A stretch of 64,000 nucleotides of DNA from Nymphaea colorata (lineage: Eukaryota; Streptophyta; Magnoliopsida; Nymphaeales; Nymphaeaceae): NCBI RefSeq assembly GCF_008831285.2, contig NC_045138.2, positions 22,973,934 through 23,037,933 of the forward strand, given 5' to 3'. Below are positions 11,601-23,088 of the stretch, in pieces. Made by a program: the position numbers and the translations under genes. Position 1 is the first letter of the stretch. Each line of letters opens with the position of its first letter. Below the pieces are notes generated by a model. It ran no database searches. It was not told where the DNA came from and saw only the letters and a list, made by a program, of their open reading frames with translations.

Positions 11601-12509
11601 AGATTAGATGTTTTCATAAGTTTTCAACAAACACTTCACACTTGGTATATTACATGAAATAACAACCTTTAAAAGGGTTGTTTGCTTTATACAATACATG
11701 TCCTTAGTAAATAAATGATGTTGCATTATATATAGTATTTAAAATGTTGTGGAGAAGACTTGCTTCATATTCCTTTCTCAATTCCCCTCGTGTGATGTTT
11801 CCTCATTTTGCATGCTACCTTTTTTCCAACCTTGTATAGAATTACTGATGCGCATATTCCTACAAACTTGGAAGCAAATAATATAACTGCATATGAATAT
11901 GCAGAGGTGAAATTTTAGTTTTAATCTTTTATATCTATATGCACATGCGATGAACGCGATGAACTGTAAGGGTATGTTTGGATGTATGGATTTTAATAGA
12001 TAGAAAGAAACGAAAATGAAAAAAACTACTAAAAAAGTCTCTTTGGATAGGAAAAAAAAGAAATATAAAAAATTAGGAAATAATTTAACTTAATTGACAA
12101 AAGTATCTTTAACGCCCCTTCCATTATAATGGTTGGAATTCTCTCTCTCTCATTTGCTTTTTCTCTCTTTCTTCTTCTTATCTCTCCAATTAAACAAACA
12201 ATGAAACTAAGAGGAAATACCAATTGAAAAGAGAAACCTCGGGCATAGGAAAATCTTGACACTGAAGTAATTAAAAAAAAAAAGTGCACTAAATCGTAAA
12301 AGAATTAGAAAAACTCACTTACTTTTTTAATAGATAGAAAAGACAGGCTTAAATTTGACATGTTATATTTTCATGCCAAACACGTTATAAAAGTCAGCTT
12401 CATAAACACAGTGAATTAAAAAAAAAATATCAATTAACGTGCATTTCTTAATTTGTTTATTTTACACCTGATTGGTGCATGTCTCCATGCATACATAACA
12501 TGAATAATG

Positions 12510-13165
12510 GACATTTTTTATTTTGTTTATTAATTCGATCTTCGGAAGACAACTTACCGGCCAACTAACTGAATACATAATTGAAAGAGGTTTATTTATA
12601 TTAAATTCATTTATTGAAAGAAGCAGATAAAAGCTGGTTATGAGCTCATAAAAGCAACTGATATTGAACTGAAATATTCTGCATTATTTATTTGAATTAC
12701 TACCTTGAAGTTTTGCTTTACCAGAGGCATGTTACATCCATCAACTAGTGCACTCCCACCCAAGTTCATAAGTGAAAGAAAGAAAGGATGCATCCGTGAG
12801 AGGGAGGCATGACCATGACTGCTGCCCCTCTAAAATAAATAATCAGTATATATATATATAAAAAGGGAAGAAAAGAAACTTGGAGAAAGGGAAGAGTTAG
12901 TACATAGATATAAAAACAAGATGATTATAATAATTTAACAAGAAATCAATCAACTTAAAGCAATAATATGCATATGATTTTGGATAGTTTTTAACCGTGT
13001 GGATTTATCCTCTCCCTTCCTACTTCCTACAGAGTAGCATATCACATTCACATTATAACGAACCAAAGTTGGATCCCATTTATCCCACCCCGAAAGAAGA
13101 AAAAAATAAAACAAAACTTATTTTACCTGCCAACATTGGGAAGAGTTAATATCCATCAGATTTTG
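12510..13165. other. Upstream segment present only at the left MADS gene
   Basis: The flanks AACATGAATAATGG (12496-12509) and GGCAATCAAATCTC (13191 on) are close together in the right-arm copy (26640-26705), where this ~0.65 kb is missing. It contains a TATATATATATATAAAAAGGG-like run at 12848-12867, the only TATA-like sequence noticed between module A and the MADS start. It could be an insertion here or a deletion in the other arm. No terminal repeats were recognised. Confidence 0.7.
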
Positions 13166-13404
13166 AAAGATCTTAAAAAGCAGGAAATTAGGGCAATCAA
13201 ATCTCAAAACCTGGAGTGACAGGTCTCTCCTCCTTCCATAAATCAACTCCGTGTGAGAGCATTTTGAAACGGCAAGTTGGTAACATCGTGCTTCTTACAT
13301 TTCCTTCCTTAAATCTCTTGCACTGCTCTTTCTTTACAACAGTATATGAAGGTAACCATGCCTTATTCAGGTGGGACGCCTCCAAATCGAAACCCAGCGA
13401 AGGC

Positions 13405-14328
13405 ATGGGTCGAGCGAAGCTGCCCATACGACTCATCAACCCCGAGCGATCTCGCCACGCCACCTTCACCAAGCGGAAAAGGGGCCTCAAGAAGAAGATA
13501 TTCGAGTTTGCCACCCTCTGCGACGTCGATGCGTGCATGATCATCTACGGCTCGGCCGCCGGGTCCGCCCCCGAGACGTGGCCGGAGGATCCGACGGAGG
13601 TGCGACGGATCATCGAGCGGTTCGGGAAGGCGCCGGCGGAGGAGCGCGACAAGCGACGGGTGGACGTCTCGGCTTTCCTCACCACGAAGAACAAGAAGCT
13701 GCAGGCGGAGCTGGAGAGGAAGAGGGAGGAGAACGCGGAGCTTGCGTCGCTGCTGCTGTGGAACCGCACGAGCTTGGACGCCATGGACCTCGACACCGTT
13801 CTAGGGATCGAACGGAGATTGCATGCAAAGATCACGGCAGTCCATGAGAGGATCGAAAGCCTGAGGAGAAATGTTGTGAAGCGGGAAGATGAATGCAGCC
13901 AATTGGAAATGCCGATCAAGGGCGAGTTTTCTCAACATCATCATCATCATCATCGGTTGGAGTACGTGCCCCCGCTACACTACGGCATCCCTCCTTCCTT
14001 CATTGTTCCTCCTCTGCAACTGCAAGCTCAACCCCTGGCCCTGCCACAAGGAGGAAATGCTTGTTACCATCCTGTTGCATCCAGCGGTCAAGGCATGAGT
14101 CTGGTGGATCCGCTTCCTTTCGGCCCTGCACCGGATTACTGCAAGAGTATAATGGATCCAATTCTTTTCGGTCATGAGCCCGATTACTGCAGCTATTTGG
14201 ACCCGATACCTAGCTTTTTGCCAGGGACGTACGACGGTATGCCCGTTTCTTTTTCTGCGATGGAAGATCTGGATCCCCTAACGGGCCCACTAAGCAACTC
14301 GGACCCGATCCAGGGGTTTGAAGACTAG
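13405..14328 (+). CDS. Type I MADS-box transcription factor (AGL80/AGL103-like), left copy
   Basis: Intronless 307-residue protein. The MADS domain fills residues 1-58: MGRAKLPIRLI start, ATFTKRKRGLKKKIFEFATL DNA-binding helix, then CDVDACMIIYG. The PETWPED motif at 56-62 followed by an EVRRIIERF helix is typical of Mgamma-type proteins. Charged helices at 95-165 probably form a coiled coil. The tail has six histidines (178-183), a Pro-rich stretch, and two DPxxFGxxPDYC units (235-262). I chose the ATG at 13405 because the MADS domain begins there; the frame is open 63 codons further upstream, but that part is not MADS-like. Type I MADS proteins bind CArG-like DNA in the nucleus, usually in gametophyte or endosperm. 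It lacks a K-box, as expected. Its convergent twin is at 25536-26447. Mbeta versus Mgamma is not settled. Confidence 0.93.
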   Translation: MGRAKLPIRLINPERSRHATFTKRKRGLKKKIFEFATLCDVDACMIIYGSAAGSAPETWPEDPTEVRRIIERFGKAPAEERDKRRVDVSAFLTTKNKKLQAELERKREENAELASLLLWNRTSLDAMDLDTVLGIERRLHAKITAVHERIESLRRNVVKREDECSQLEMPIKGEFSQHHHHHHRLEYVPPLHYGIPPSFIVPPLQLQAQPLALPQGGNACYHPVASSGQGMSLVDPLPFGPAPDYCKSIMDPILFGHEPDYCSYLDPIPSFLPGTYDGMPVSFSAMEDLDPLTGPLSNSDPIQGFED

Positions 14329-17061
14329 GGATATACGATATCATGGAACCGCTTTGGTGGCTTGATTTCTTTGATCGCGATTCGTTTTGATAACACGACT
14401 GACTTCATTAATTTTGTCACGTAATATGCTTTATTACATTCTTTGTTTTGGGTTTTGGGTATGCCATTTTGTGTTATTGAGGGAAATTTCTCTCCATGCT
14501 TGGCAGCCCATTCATTGTCATCAAAGAAATAAATTTTGTAAAAATTTAACTTTTATGTCTCTTTTTTTATTATTTGAATCTACGGCAGTCCCATCCAATT
14601 CATGCATGTTGTTATGTTGCTTTCAGCAGGAGGAAACCTTATTCGAACTAAATTCTTAATTTCAGAAATAAAAACCCATTTTTACTTGAAAAAAATAGGT
14701 TAAGATAGTAGCAGTTTTTCCTCGCCTTCTTCCAATCTTAATCTTGGTTTGGTCCGATGAATCACTTTTTCTTATTGGCGCCAAACTAATTTTCTCAGTC
14801 AAGCTTTAACTAAAATGCCTCTGGATGCGACCATTTGTTTAACGTCATGGGTCCGGACCAACAAATTCGATGAAGATGTTGTCTAGGTTCTATTCAAGTC
14901 TTGCCAGCAAGATCTTAAAAAGTTAAGAGGAAAGAAAAGTTGCATAAAGAACTAAATAAACCGTGCATACCCAATTACAGAACTAATATCAAATCCATTT
15001 AATACAGTCTGGTAAAGAAATTCAGATCAGATTCCTAATCAGTTTTATAACCCAGTTTGAATAACTGGGATCTGATAAAAATATGACCTGATTACATATA
15101 AAAGACCGATGTTATATGCGGTCAATTTGAGCTTGAATCAGAGTCTGGAACATTTACGTCCCTAGTAAAGAGTAGGATTTATTTCGCTTTCTCATGCACG
15201 TCCATGGAACATGAAAAGTTTTGAAAATCAGGTTTCTTATAGAATCTTGCCACCACTTCTGCCTTTGGTGCTTGCTCACAGAGCCTTGGAGTCATGCACC
15301 ACGATGGGTTATGAAATTCCCAAGCGCTTGTCAACAACCCAGGCCGAGCCCGGTATGCATTTTTTGAGCCTGAACCCGGTTCTGATCCCAGCCCGATGCC
15401 CAACCCTAAAAAAAAAGGTGTGTTGCTGCTGTTAACAATAGAGTTCCACAAGCTATCTGCTATGGAGGCAGCCGCTCACCAGAGTGGCGACTTTTCTGGT
15501 GATCCTTTGGACATGTTAGGTTAGGTAGTGCTCTTAGGTTTAAGTTAATTTTCGTTCATAAAAATTAAGTAATTTGGATCAGTTAACGTATGTAAAGCCT
15601 TTCGGCCAAATGCTGATAGGATCACATGGTTTTATCATTTATGAAGTCGTATGGTCAGAAATTTTGCACAATTAAATGTTTAGAGCAAATTAGTTCCTTA
15701 TGTCAGTAAATATAAAAATGTAAGAGTTTATTTTTTTTCATATTTCTATGGATATATAACTATGTTTTTTCCCTATGTATTCTAAATTTATACTTATGAA
15801 TATTGTTTTCCCAATTTATCAAAATTAAAAAGTTAATCATTTAATATAACCTTGTCAAGCTATACTGAACTTGCTGACATTCATTTACTTTCTTCTTCGA
15901 AAAAAGTGATCATCCAACACATTTGATATTAATAATAAAACTATGAAGCAAGAAAGTATTATATAAAAATGATGAAGGACATTGAAATTAACATAAAATA
16001 AACTATGTGCTCTTGGCAAAGACAAAAATGTAATTGAAAAAAATACAATTTTAATTTGTCTGCATCGATAACCTAATTATTTATGTATTACTCTTTGGTT
16101 AAGAGTTTAATTGTTATTGGACATCAGATCTAAAAAATTGCCAGAGGGCAATTTTTTTTTTCTGAACTTTAAACCATGCACTTTTGATGTAGCCATACAT
16201 TGAGAAACCAGTTGCTCATAAATCACAGCCACTACTAGCCAGTTTGTGATTGTTGATCTCCAAATCAGAACTTGAAATCAACAATCGCATAAAACTTTCT
16301 ACTTTTTGCAACGGATGTTGATGCCGGTTATAACTAGTTGGTAGTTAATGGACAAAAAATGACGCAAGCTTGATTTGGTGAATGTTTTTTATCATTACTG
16401 TAGCGAAGTTATTGAATTATTATTTAGAAATTTCTTCATGCATACTCACATGATTCACTTTCCCTTTTCCGACAGGCAAAGAAGATAAAAATGCAAATGA
16501 AAGTTGGCAATATGGCCATGTTGGCATGGTTTCTTCTCATATAGAGTTGCAAAATAAAGAGGTTGGCATTTATCTTCTATTTTAACAATTTACAGATGAA
16601 AATTATGTCCTTGGGGCCTTCAAACGCTGGCAGATTTGTCTCTAAACAACAATTCTCCATCAGCTATGGAATCTCGTAAGGTATGTAGTTTGTTTATTAT
16701 CATGATATTGAAATGGGTGGTACCAATTTATCATTGCCTGATAGACGGTTAGTTGGAACGTTGGATCATGGTATCTTCCTACTCTTCTTACTTTGCACAA
16801 TGCTATACCAATGCATTGTGTATAGCATAGGTAGTTGTTTATGTGCATGAGAATCCTTCTCCTTTCTCTCCATGTGGTGCTTCTTTGCGTTTGCAATGCG
16901 TAACAGACAAGTTTAACCTTTCGCTAGTGTTAGCCTTACGGCTACTAGAGGCTTTCTCACACACTTAACTGAGTAGAAGCCCAGCTTCCATGAAAAACAA
17001 AGGCAATTTCCTTATGCTAGGATTCAATCTCTGCTGGCTGTTTATATGTACAAGTTCGGAG
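14329..17061. other. MADS 3' flank (left), repeated in the right arm
   Basis: No gene. Nearly all of it recurs inverted at about 23090-25530. The exception is 15080-15770, which is only here and holds a GC-rich strip (about 15330-15405) ending CCCGATGCCCAACCCTA. That is the terminus pattern of the GC-rich hAT-like family seen at 17062 and may mark a truncated element. Short open frames are not conserved in length between arms. Confidence 0.6.
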
Positions 17062-17942
17062 TAGGTCTGGGCATCGGACCAGGCCGGCCCGCTTAGTGAA
17101 AACCATAAACGACCCGGATTTGGATCGGGCCGCCCACTACCCGGCCTGAGTATTAATGGGTCGGGCTTGGCCGGGTACTGGGCCTAGTAAACCACGTCGG
17201 AGGCCCGGCCTGGCCCATTAATACTTGGGCCGATGACGGACGCCGGCGTTCTCCGGATGAAAGGGCGTCGGGTTCTTTGTGGCTGAAAAGAGGTCGGCTG
17301 GCAGGAAATCCGAGAATCCACATGCCGGAGAGCGTTTTGGCGGGGATTGGTGACCGGAGACGGCGACAACGAAATGAAGAACAGATCCGACGGAAAAATC
17401 GCTCTTCTCAAATAGAAGCTCGTTCAATCGTTGAGTTCAGGGTCGATTCGTGCTACTTGGGATTGATCCTGGAGGATCGTGGAAAGCAGGCGATGTCGTC
17501 TGAACATTCAATCGCCGGATTCTGCCTAACGTAGAGCCGTCCACCCGCAGCGTTCGGCTTCATCTACCGATCGAGGGATCAACTGTCTTCTGTCTTCCAC
17601 TGGCGTGGCCGAGATCGTGGAACCGGTGTCCCCCCAACGGAATCCTCCAATGACCCTCGCGACGGTGGTGGTGACGGTGCGGCGGCGGTGGTCGGTGGAT
17701 CGCACAGGCACAACCGCGCAGTGCAACTCTCTCTCCCTTCCAAATGAAAAGGGAAAAACGAATTCGACCTACCACGCCCTAACGGGTCCCAATGGGCCTT
17801 GGTTTATAACCCGGATATGCCCCGTTATGATGTTGGGCCGGGCGCAACGGGCGAAATTCCGACGATGACAATCCTATACCCTGACCCGAGCCTGTTTCAG
17901 GCCGGGTCCCTGGCCCTCGCCAGCGTCCCGACCCGATGCCTA
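17062..17942. mobile_element. GC-rich non-autonomous hAT-like element, left-arm copy
   Basis: It starts TAGGTCTGGGCATCGGACC and ends CCGACCCGATGCCTA, so GGCATCGGG is inverted at the two ends. Both ends are dense in cgggcc/ggcccg motifs. The middle (about 17225-17780) is GC-rich, without a transposase. A possible target duplication is TACAAGTT upstream (17049-17056) against TACAAGTA downstream (17941-17948), but this does not abut the apparent left terminus, so it is uncertain. The right-arm copy (22538-23088) is truncated. Confidence 0.6.
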
Positions 17943-18002
17943 CAAGTATCACACATCTGGGGCTTAGTAACTCCATGCTTAACTTGGATGGACTAATCCA
18001 CT

Positions 18003-20435
18003 CTACTGTGGATCTTGCTGACCCGATTCAGCTCTGAAAACAAAACACACCAGTAGTATCCTGATTGTGTCCTTCTCAAGTATCTTCCATATCACCGCGT
18101 GTCCCGCATCACCTACTCCTGTGTCCCGCTCTAGAACACCTTGGACACGTCCCGGCCTCGTCCTTCTAGTCATGTCCAGACTGGCTGTCCCACATGTCCC
18201 AGTCTGAACCCAGCTGTACCTGGTTAGACCTGATGGAGTTCCACCTTGGGCTGAGTCCCTCCTCGTCCGAGGATGAACTAGCTGCGTGCTAAGGTTGGAC
18301 GGCCTCAGCCACGACCTGCCATCTGTGGTAGAGGATACGGCCCGCTTGGCCGAGGGGCTGGGATTAACCTCCCTTGGTAACACGCCATCCTCTATACAAT
18401 CGCCTCGGTATGGCTTGACCCTATGACGCTTATACGTCTCCCGAATAACCTCCCTTCGTCGCGGAAAAGCTTCAGGTGGCTCTCGTCTGCATATAACCGG
18501 CACTGTGGTGCGCCCACAAAAGGTCCATCGTGCTAACCTCACTGGCTTGTCACACCTAACCGTCGCCCGCACTAATAGCCTCACTTGATTTATGCCCGGG
18601 GTCATCGTATTGGCTGCTAACCTCACATGATTGTCGCACTTGCAGTATGTGTATGGGGCCTGCGTGGACAGCCTCACATGCGTCTGGAGAGGTCGTAGAG
18701 AGTGGCCATGCGGTGTTTTAGCCTCCCTAGCGCACAGAAGGTCTTGATGAATGATGAGAAGAGGCCAACAACGTAGCTCCTTGCGGCATGGATAAGAGCT
18801 GCCCTCGGCCACTATGGTCGGGCGGGGGTATGCCCATATCAGACCCTCCCCCTTAAAATGGAGCCTGCCCTCAGACTCCTCGAGGGTCCTCTCGTAATGC
18901 CCTCATCCTCCGGGATCCCAAAGAAAAGAAAGTGAACACACTTACCATGTTTGGTCAAGGTGGTCTCACCTAACACGGTCTCAAACCAGTTGCCCACTTG
19001 TTGGGTGGTCTCGTCGGGCCTAAGAAATGGTGGCTTCCTTGGCTGCGGCGTAAGTGGCTAAGTCTGCCATATAACATACTGATTCGCCAGAATTGCAACA
19101 ACCCCACTTGCTGCATTCTTTTAAGAAGATGTTGAGGATCGGCTTGGACAGCAAGGTCACCTTGCAAGGGAACCCTAAAAACCTTCGGGTCTGCTACTTC
19201 AGAATCTGTCCACGGCAAATCTACTGCCGAAGACTAACTCTTACCCCAAGAATCAATTAGAGGGGACTAAATGAAGTCTGAAAAATCGACGCTTAGATGA
19301 ACACGCCAGGACAAGTTTTGATTAAATGAAACAATGAGTTTCTTCTCCTGAGAGGAGCTTGGTTACACTTGGCGGCAGCCATTGTCATCTCTTCCAAGCT
19401 TGCCGGATTCATCTTCTATATGATCCGTTGGCCGGAGTTGCTGATTTTGTGAGTCCTACAGACGAACGACCAAAGGAGGCGATGATCGGTGACTGCATTT
19501 GCTGAAAACCGAGAGGCGTGCGAGTCTTCCAACCATGGGAGGGATGAGAGGTGATGTTCGGTGACTGGAGGGCAGCAGACGTGCCGAGGCTGATCACGGT
19601 GTCGTCTTCCCTGCTGCAACATTCGACAGCCGTGGTGCTTCAAGAGGTAAGTCACTCTTTTCCAACGGACTGCCATTGGAGATTCCATTCATTTCCAGCA
19701 GAAATCCTGACATTGACGCCAAAGACGCTTCCACTCAGTGTGGGATTCGTCTAAGGTAGATCGAGTGATTATTTCTGGAATGAATGATCAATCGACCGAG
19801 TGAGGCTGACGGTTCTTGGCGCATTCACCCGACTCTTCATCAGATGCCTAACACCAAGGTTAGATCGCTCTATCGATCATGAGATCGCTAGATTCCTGTT
19901 GCAACGAGTTGATTCCTACACTATTGTGTGTCTGTAATGAGGAATCGATGAGAAATCAAAAGGGAATCAAACGATTTCTCTCGAAGAACAACCTACTGTT
20001 CGGTTCCCTGTTCTATCACCAACCAATCCATGATCAGTTGTAAATCTGAAGCAATCGGGAATTTCTTTTGGCAAACGGATGCTGGGATCATCTTTCCAAC
20101 ATCCTAACGGTCAATCTAAACTTTACTTGAGCTAAATCCGTGCCCAAACGAGAGAGAAATCGACCGAAGCATGTCGTTCGGACGTCTGTTCTGCCGCCTA
20201 CCTTTGTCTAATCAGATGCAAATCTGAAGAAATCTAGAACTTTTTTCGACAATCTGACACTTGGGTCACCTTCCCAACATTCTTACGGAGCTTCTGAACT
20301 TAATTTGAACGAAATCCGATCAGTATCGAGGGAGATATCTTCATTAGATGGATTCAGGTAGAAATCGGCGGTGATTTCTTGTATTCTCCGCCAAAATGGT
20401 GGCAGCGACCCCAAGTTTATCAGGAATTGGTATTT
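18003..20435 (-). mobile_element. Truncated LTR retrotransposon (probably Ty3/Gypsy), copy 1
   Basis: On the minus strand a polypurine tract AAGGGGGAGGGTC (about 18842-18854) directly precedes TGATATGGGC, the likely 3' LTR start at 18841. The LTR would run down to about 18003. Upstream of the tract lies about 1.6 kb of internal sequence with broken frames that is also present in copies 2 and 3. One conserved piece (18970-19280) includes a PRNKWAT/LGPTRPP-like end and a DLPWTDSEVADPKVFRVPLQ stretch. No protease, reverse transcriptase or integrase motif is visible, so the Gypsy assignment rests on the polypurine tract and LTR layout only. It abuts module A at about 20436. Confidence 0.6.
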
Positions 20436-21775
<1,340 letters not shown>

Positions 21776-22195
21776 AATAATCTAAGTTTATTTGGAAGGC
21801 GTTGGTCATGGTATCACATACAAGGAAGAAAAATGGAAGTCGAGGATCACTTCCTAGAAAAGACTGTGAGATTTTTGAAGAGAGAAGAAGATGGCACACA
21901 ATTGTTTCATTCAGCGAATAGCAGTAACAGAATGAATATCTATGACAGCAAAATTTCTGCTATATTAAGACCATGACTTGAGAGCGGACATGAAAAGTAT
22001 GAACTTGGATTAGGATAGGAATTACAGTCTATCTCATTACTAAGAAGGATTGAAACCACAAGTCCAAAAAACAGAAACTTACTTACCAAGAAGACCTTTT
22101 CCGCAAAACCGGGCAATGTCCAAACGTGTGGGCGTTTTTGAAGATTATTTTTTAAATATAAAAATTTGAATTTGATTATTTACTCTTTCGGATTG
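21776..22195. repeat. Module C fragment, central copy
   Basis: Matches 29080-29480, 33440-33770 and 36270-36680. Landmarks are gaagagagaagaagatggca, accttttccgcaaaac, and ccaaacgtgtgggcg followed by gattattttttaaatata. No coding potential recognised. Confidence 0.75.
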
Positions 22196-22537
22196 CCCGT
22201 TCAGTCACTTTAGTGTGTTCATCTAAGTCACCAGACTCTTTTATTTTACTGCCGCACTCAAGACGCATCGAGTAGGGTATACACCAGACATGGGTGCGGC
22301 TCCGACTCACACTCGAGCTCAGTTAGAATGTCATATTACTAAATTACTTATACAATATTGTTGTTTTGATATTTTCTTATGCAATACAATTATTCAAGTA
22401 TGTTATATACATTAATAACTAAATTGTAATAATAATATATACATGCTTATTCTGTTATATATATAATATATTAAAAATAATAATAATAAAATACCCTCGC
22501 CCCACCGCCGCACCTAAATTTTTTGGGTTGTGCCGCT
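22196..22537. other. AT-rich stretch with GC-rich ends
   Basis: A GGGTGCGGC-type string near 22290 and a CCGCCGCACC-type string near 22505 face each other across an AT-rich core. This could be a small non-autonomous transposon, but no target duplication was matched. It breaks the homology between the two duplication arms. Confidence 0.3.
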
Positions 22538-23088
22538 CCGGGTTATAAACTAAGGCCCGTTGGGACCCGTTAGGACCTATTAGGTCGAATTCATTTTTCC
22601 CTTTTCATTTGAAAGGGAAAGAGAGCTGCAATGCGCGGCTGTGCCTGTGCCATTCACCGACTACCGCCGCCGCACCGTCACCACCATCGTCGCGAGGGTA
22701 ACTGGAGGATTTCATTGGAGGGACACCGGTTCCACGATCTCTACCACGCTGGCGGAAGACAGAAGACTATTGATCCTTCGATCAGAAGAGGAAGTCAAAC
22801 ACTGTGGGTGGACGACTCTGCGTCAGGCGGAATCCGGCGATTGAATGTTCAGAAGACATTGTCTGCTTTCCACGATCCTCCAGGAGCAATCCCAAGTATC
22901 ACGAATCGACCCTGAACTCAATGATTGGGCTGGGCCTCCGATGTGGTTTACTAGGCCCGGTACCCGGCCGGGTCCGGCCCGTAAATACTCGGGCCGGGTA
23001 GCGGGTGGCCCGATCCAAATCCGTGTCGTTTATGGTTTTCACTAAATGGACTGGGCCAGGCCGGGCTAGCCCGATGCCCAGAGAGTCC
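22538..23088. mobile_element. GC-rich hAT-like element, right-arm copy, truncated
   Basis: Reverse complement of 17062-17814. The right end shows GCCCGATGCCCAGAGAG near 23070-23086; the left end stops at the ccgggttataaac string, so the other terminus is lost. Confidence 0.6.

Larger units (their letters stand above)
4260..17814 (+). repeat. Left arm of the long inverted duplication
   Basis: The modules D, C, A, MADS gene, MADS 3' flank and GC-rich hAT-like element occur here in this order, and in reverse complement at about 22538-31258. Shared stretches are readable by eye almost base by base, for example the MADS coding region, the tract around 14390-14810 against 25040-25500, and 16600-17000 against 23100-23520. 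This arm is longer mainly because of four extra pieces: 5773-7864, about 7935-9510, about 12510-13165 and about 15080-15770. Subtracting these leaves about 8.5 kb, close to the 8.7 kb of the right arm. Boundaries are estimates. Confidence 0.85.

Noticed and set aside
13216-13404. N-terminal extension of the left MADS protein to the ATG at 13216
   Set aside because: The MADS domain starts exactly at the inner ATG (13405), and the extension has no homology to the family; the open frame in both arms is explained by recent duplication.
13371-13847. 158-codon frames overlapping both MADS genes in another frame (also 26005-26481)
   Set aside because: Out-of-frame shadows created by high GC at third positions; their conservation follows from the near-identity of the MADS copies.
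18003-18812. 269-codon minus-strand frame
   Set aside because: It lies inside the LTR of retrotransposon copy 1 and is broken in copies 2 and 3.
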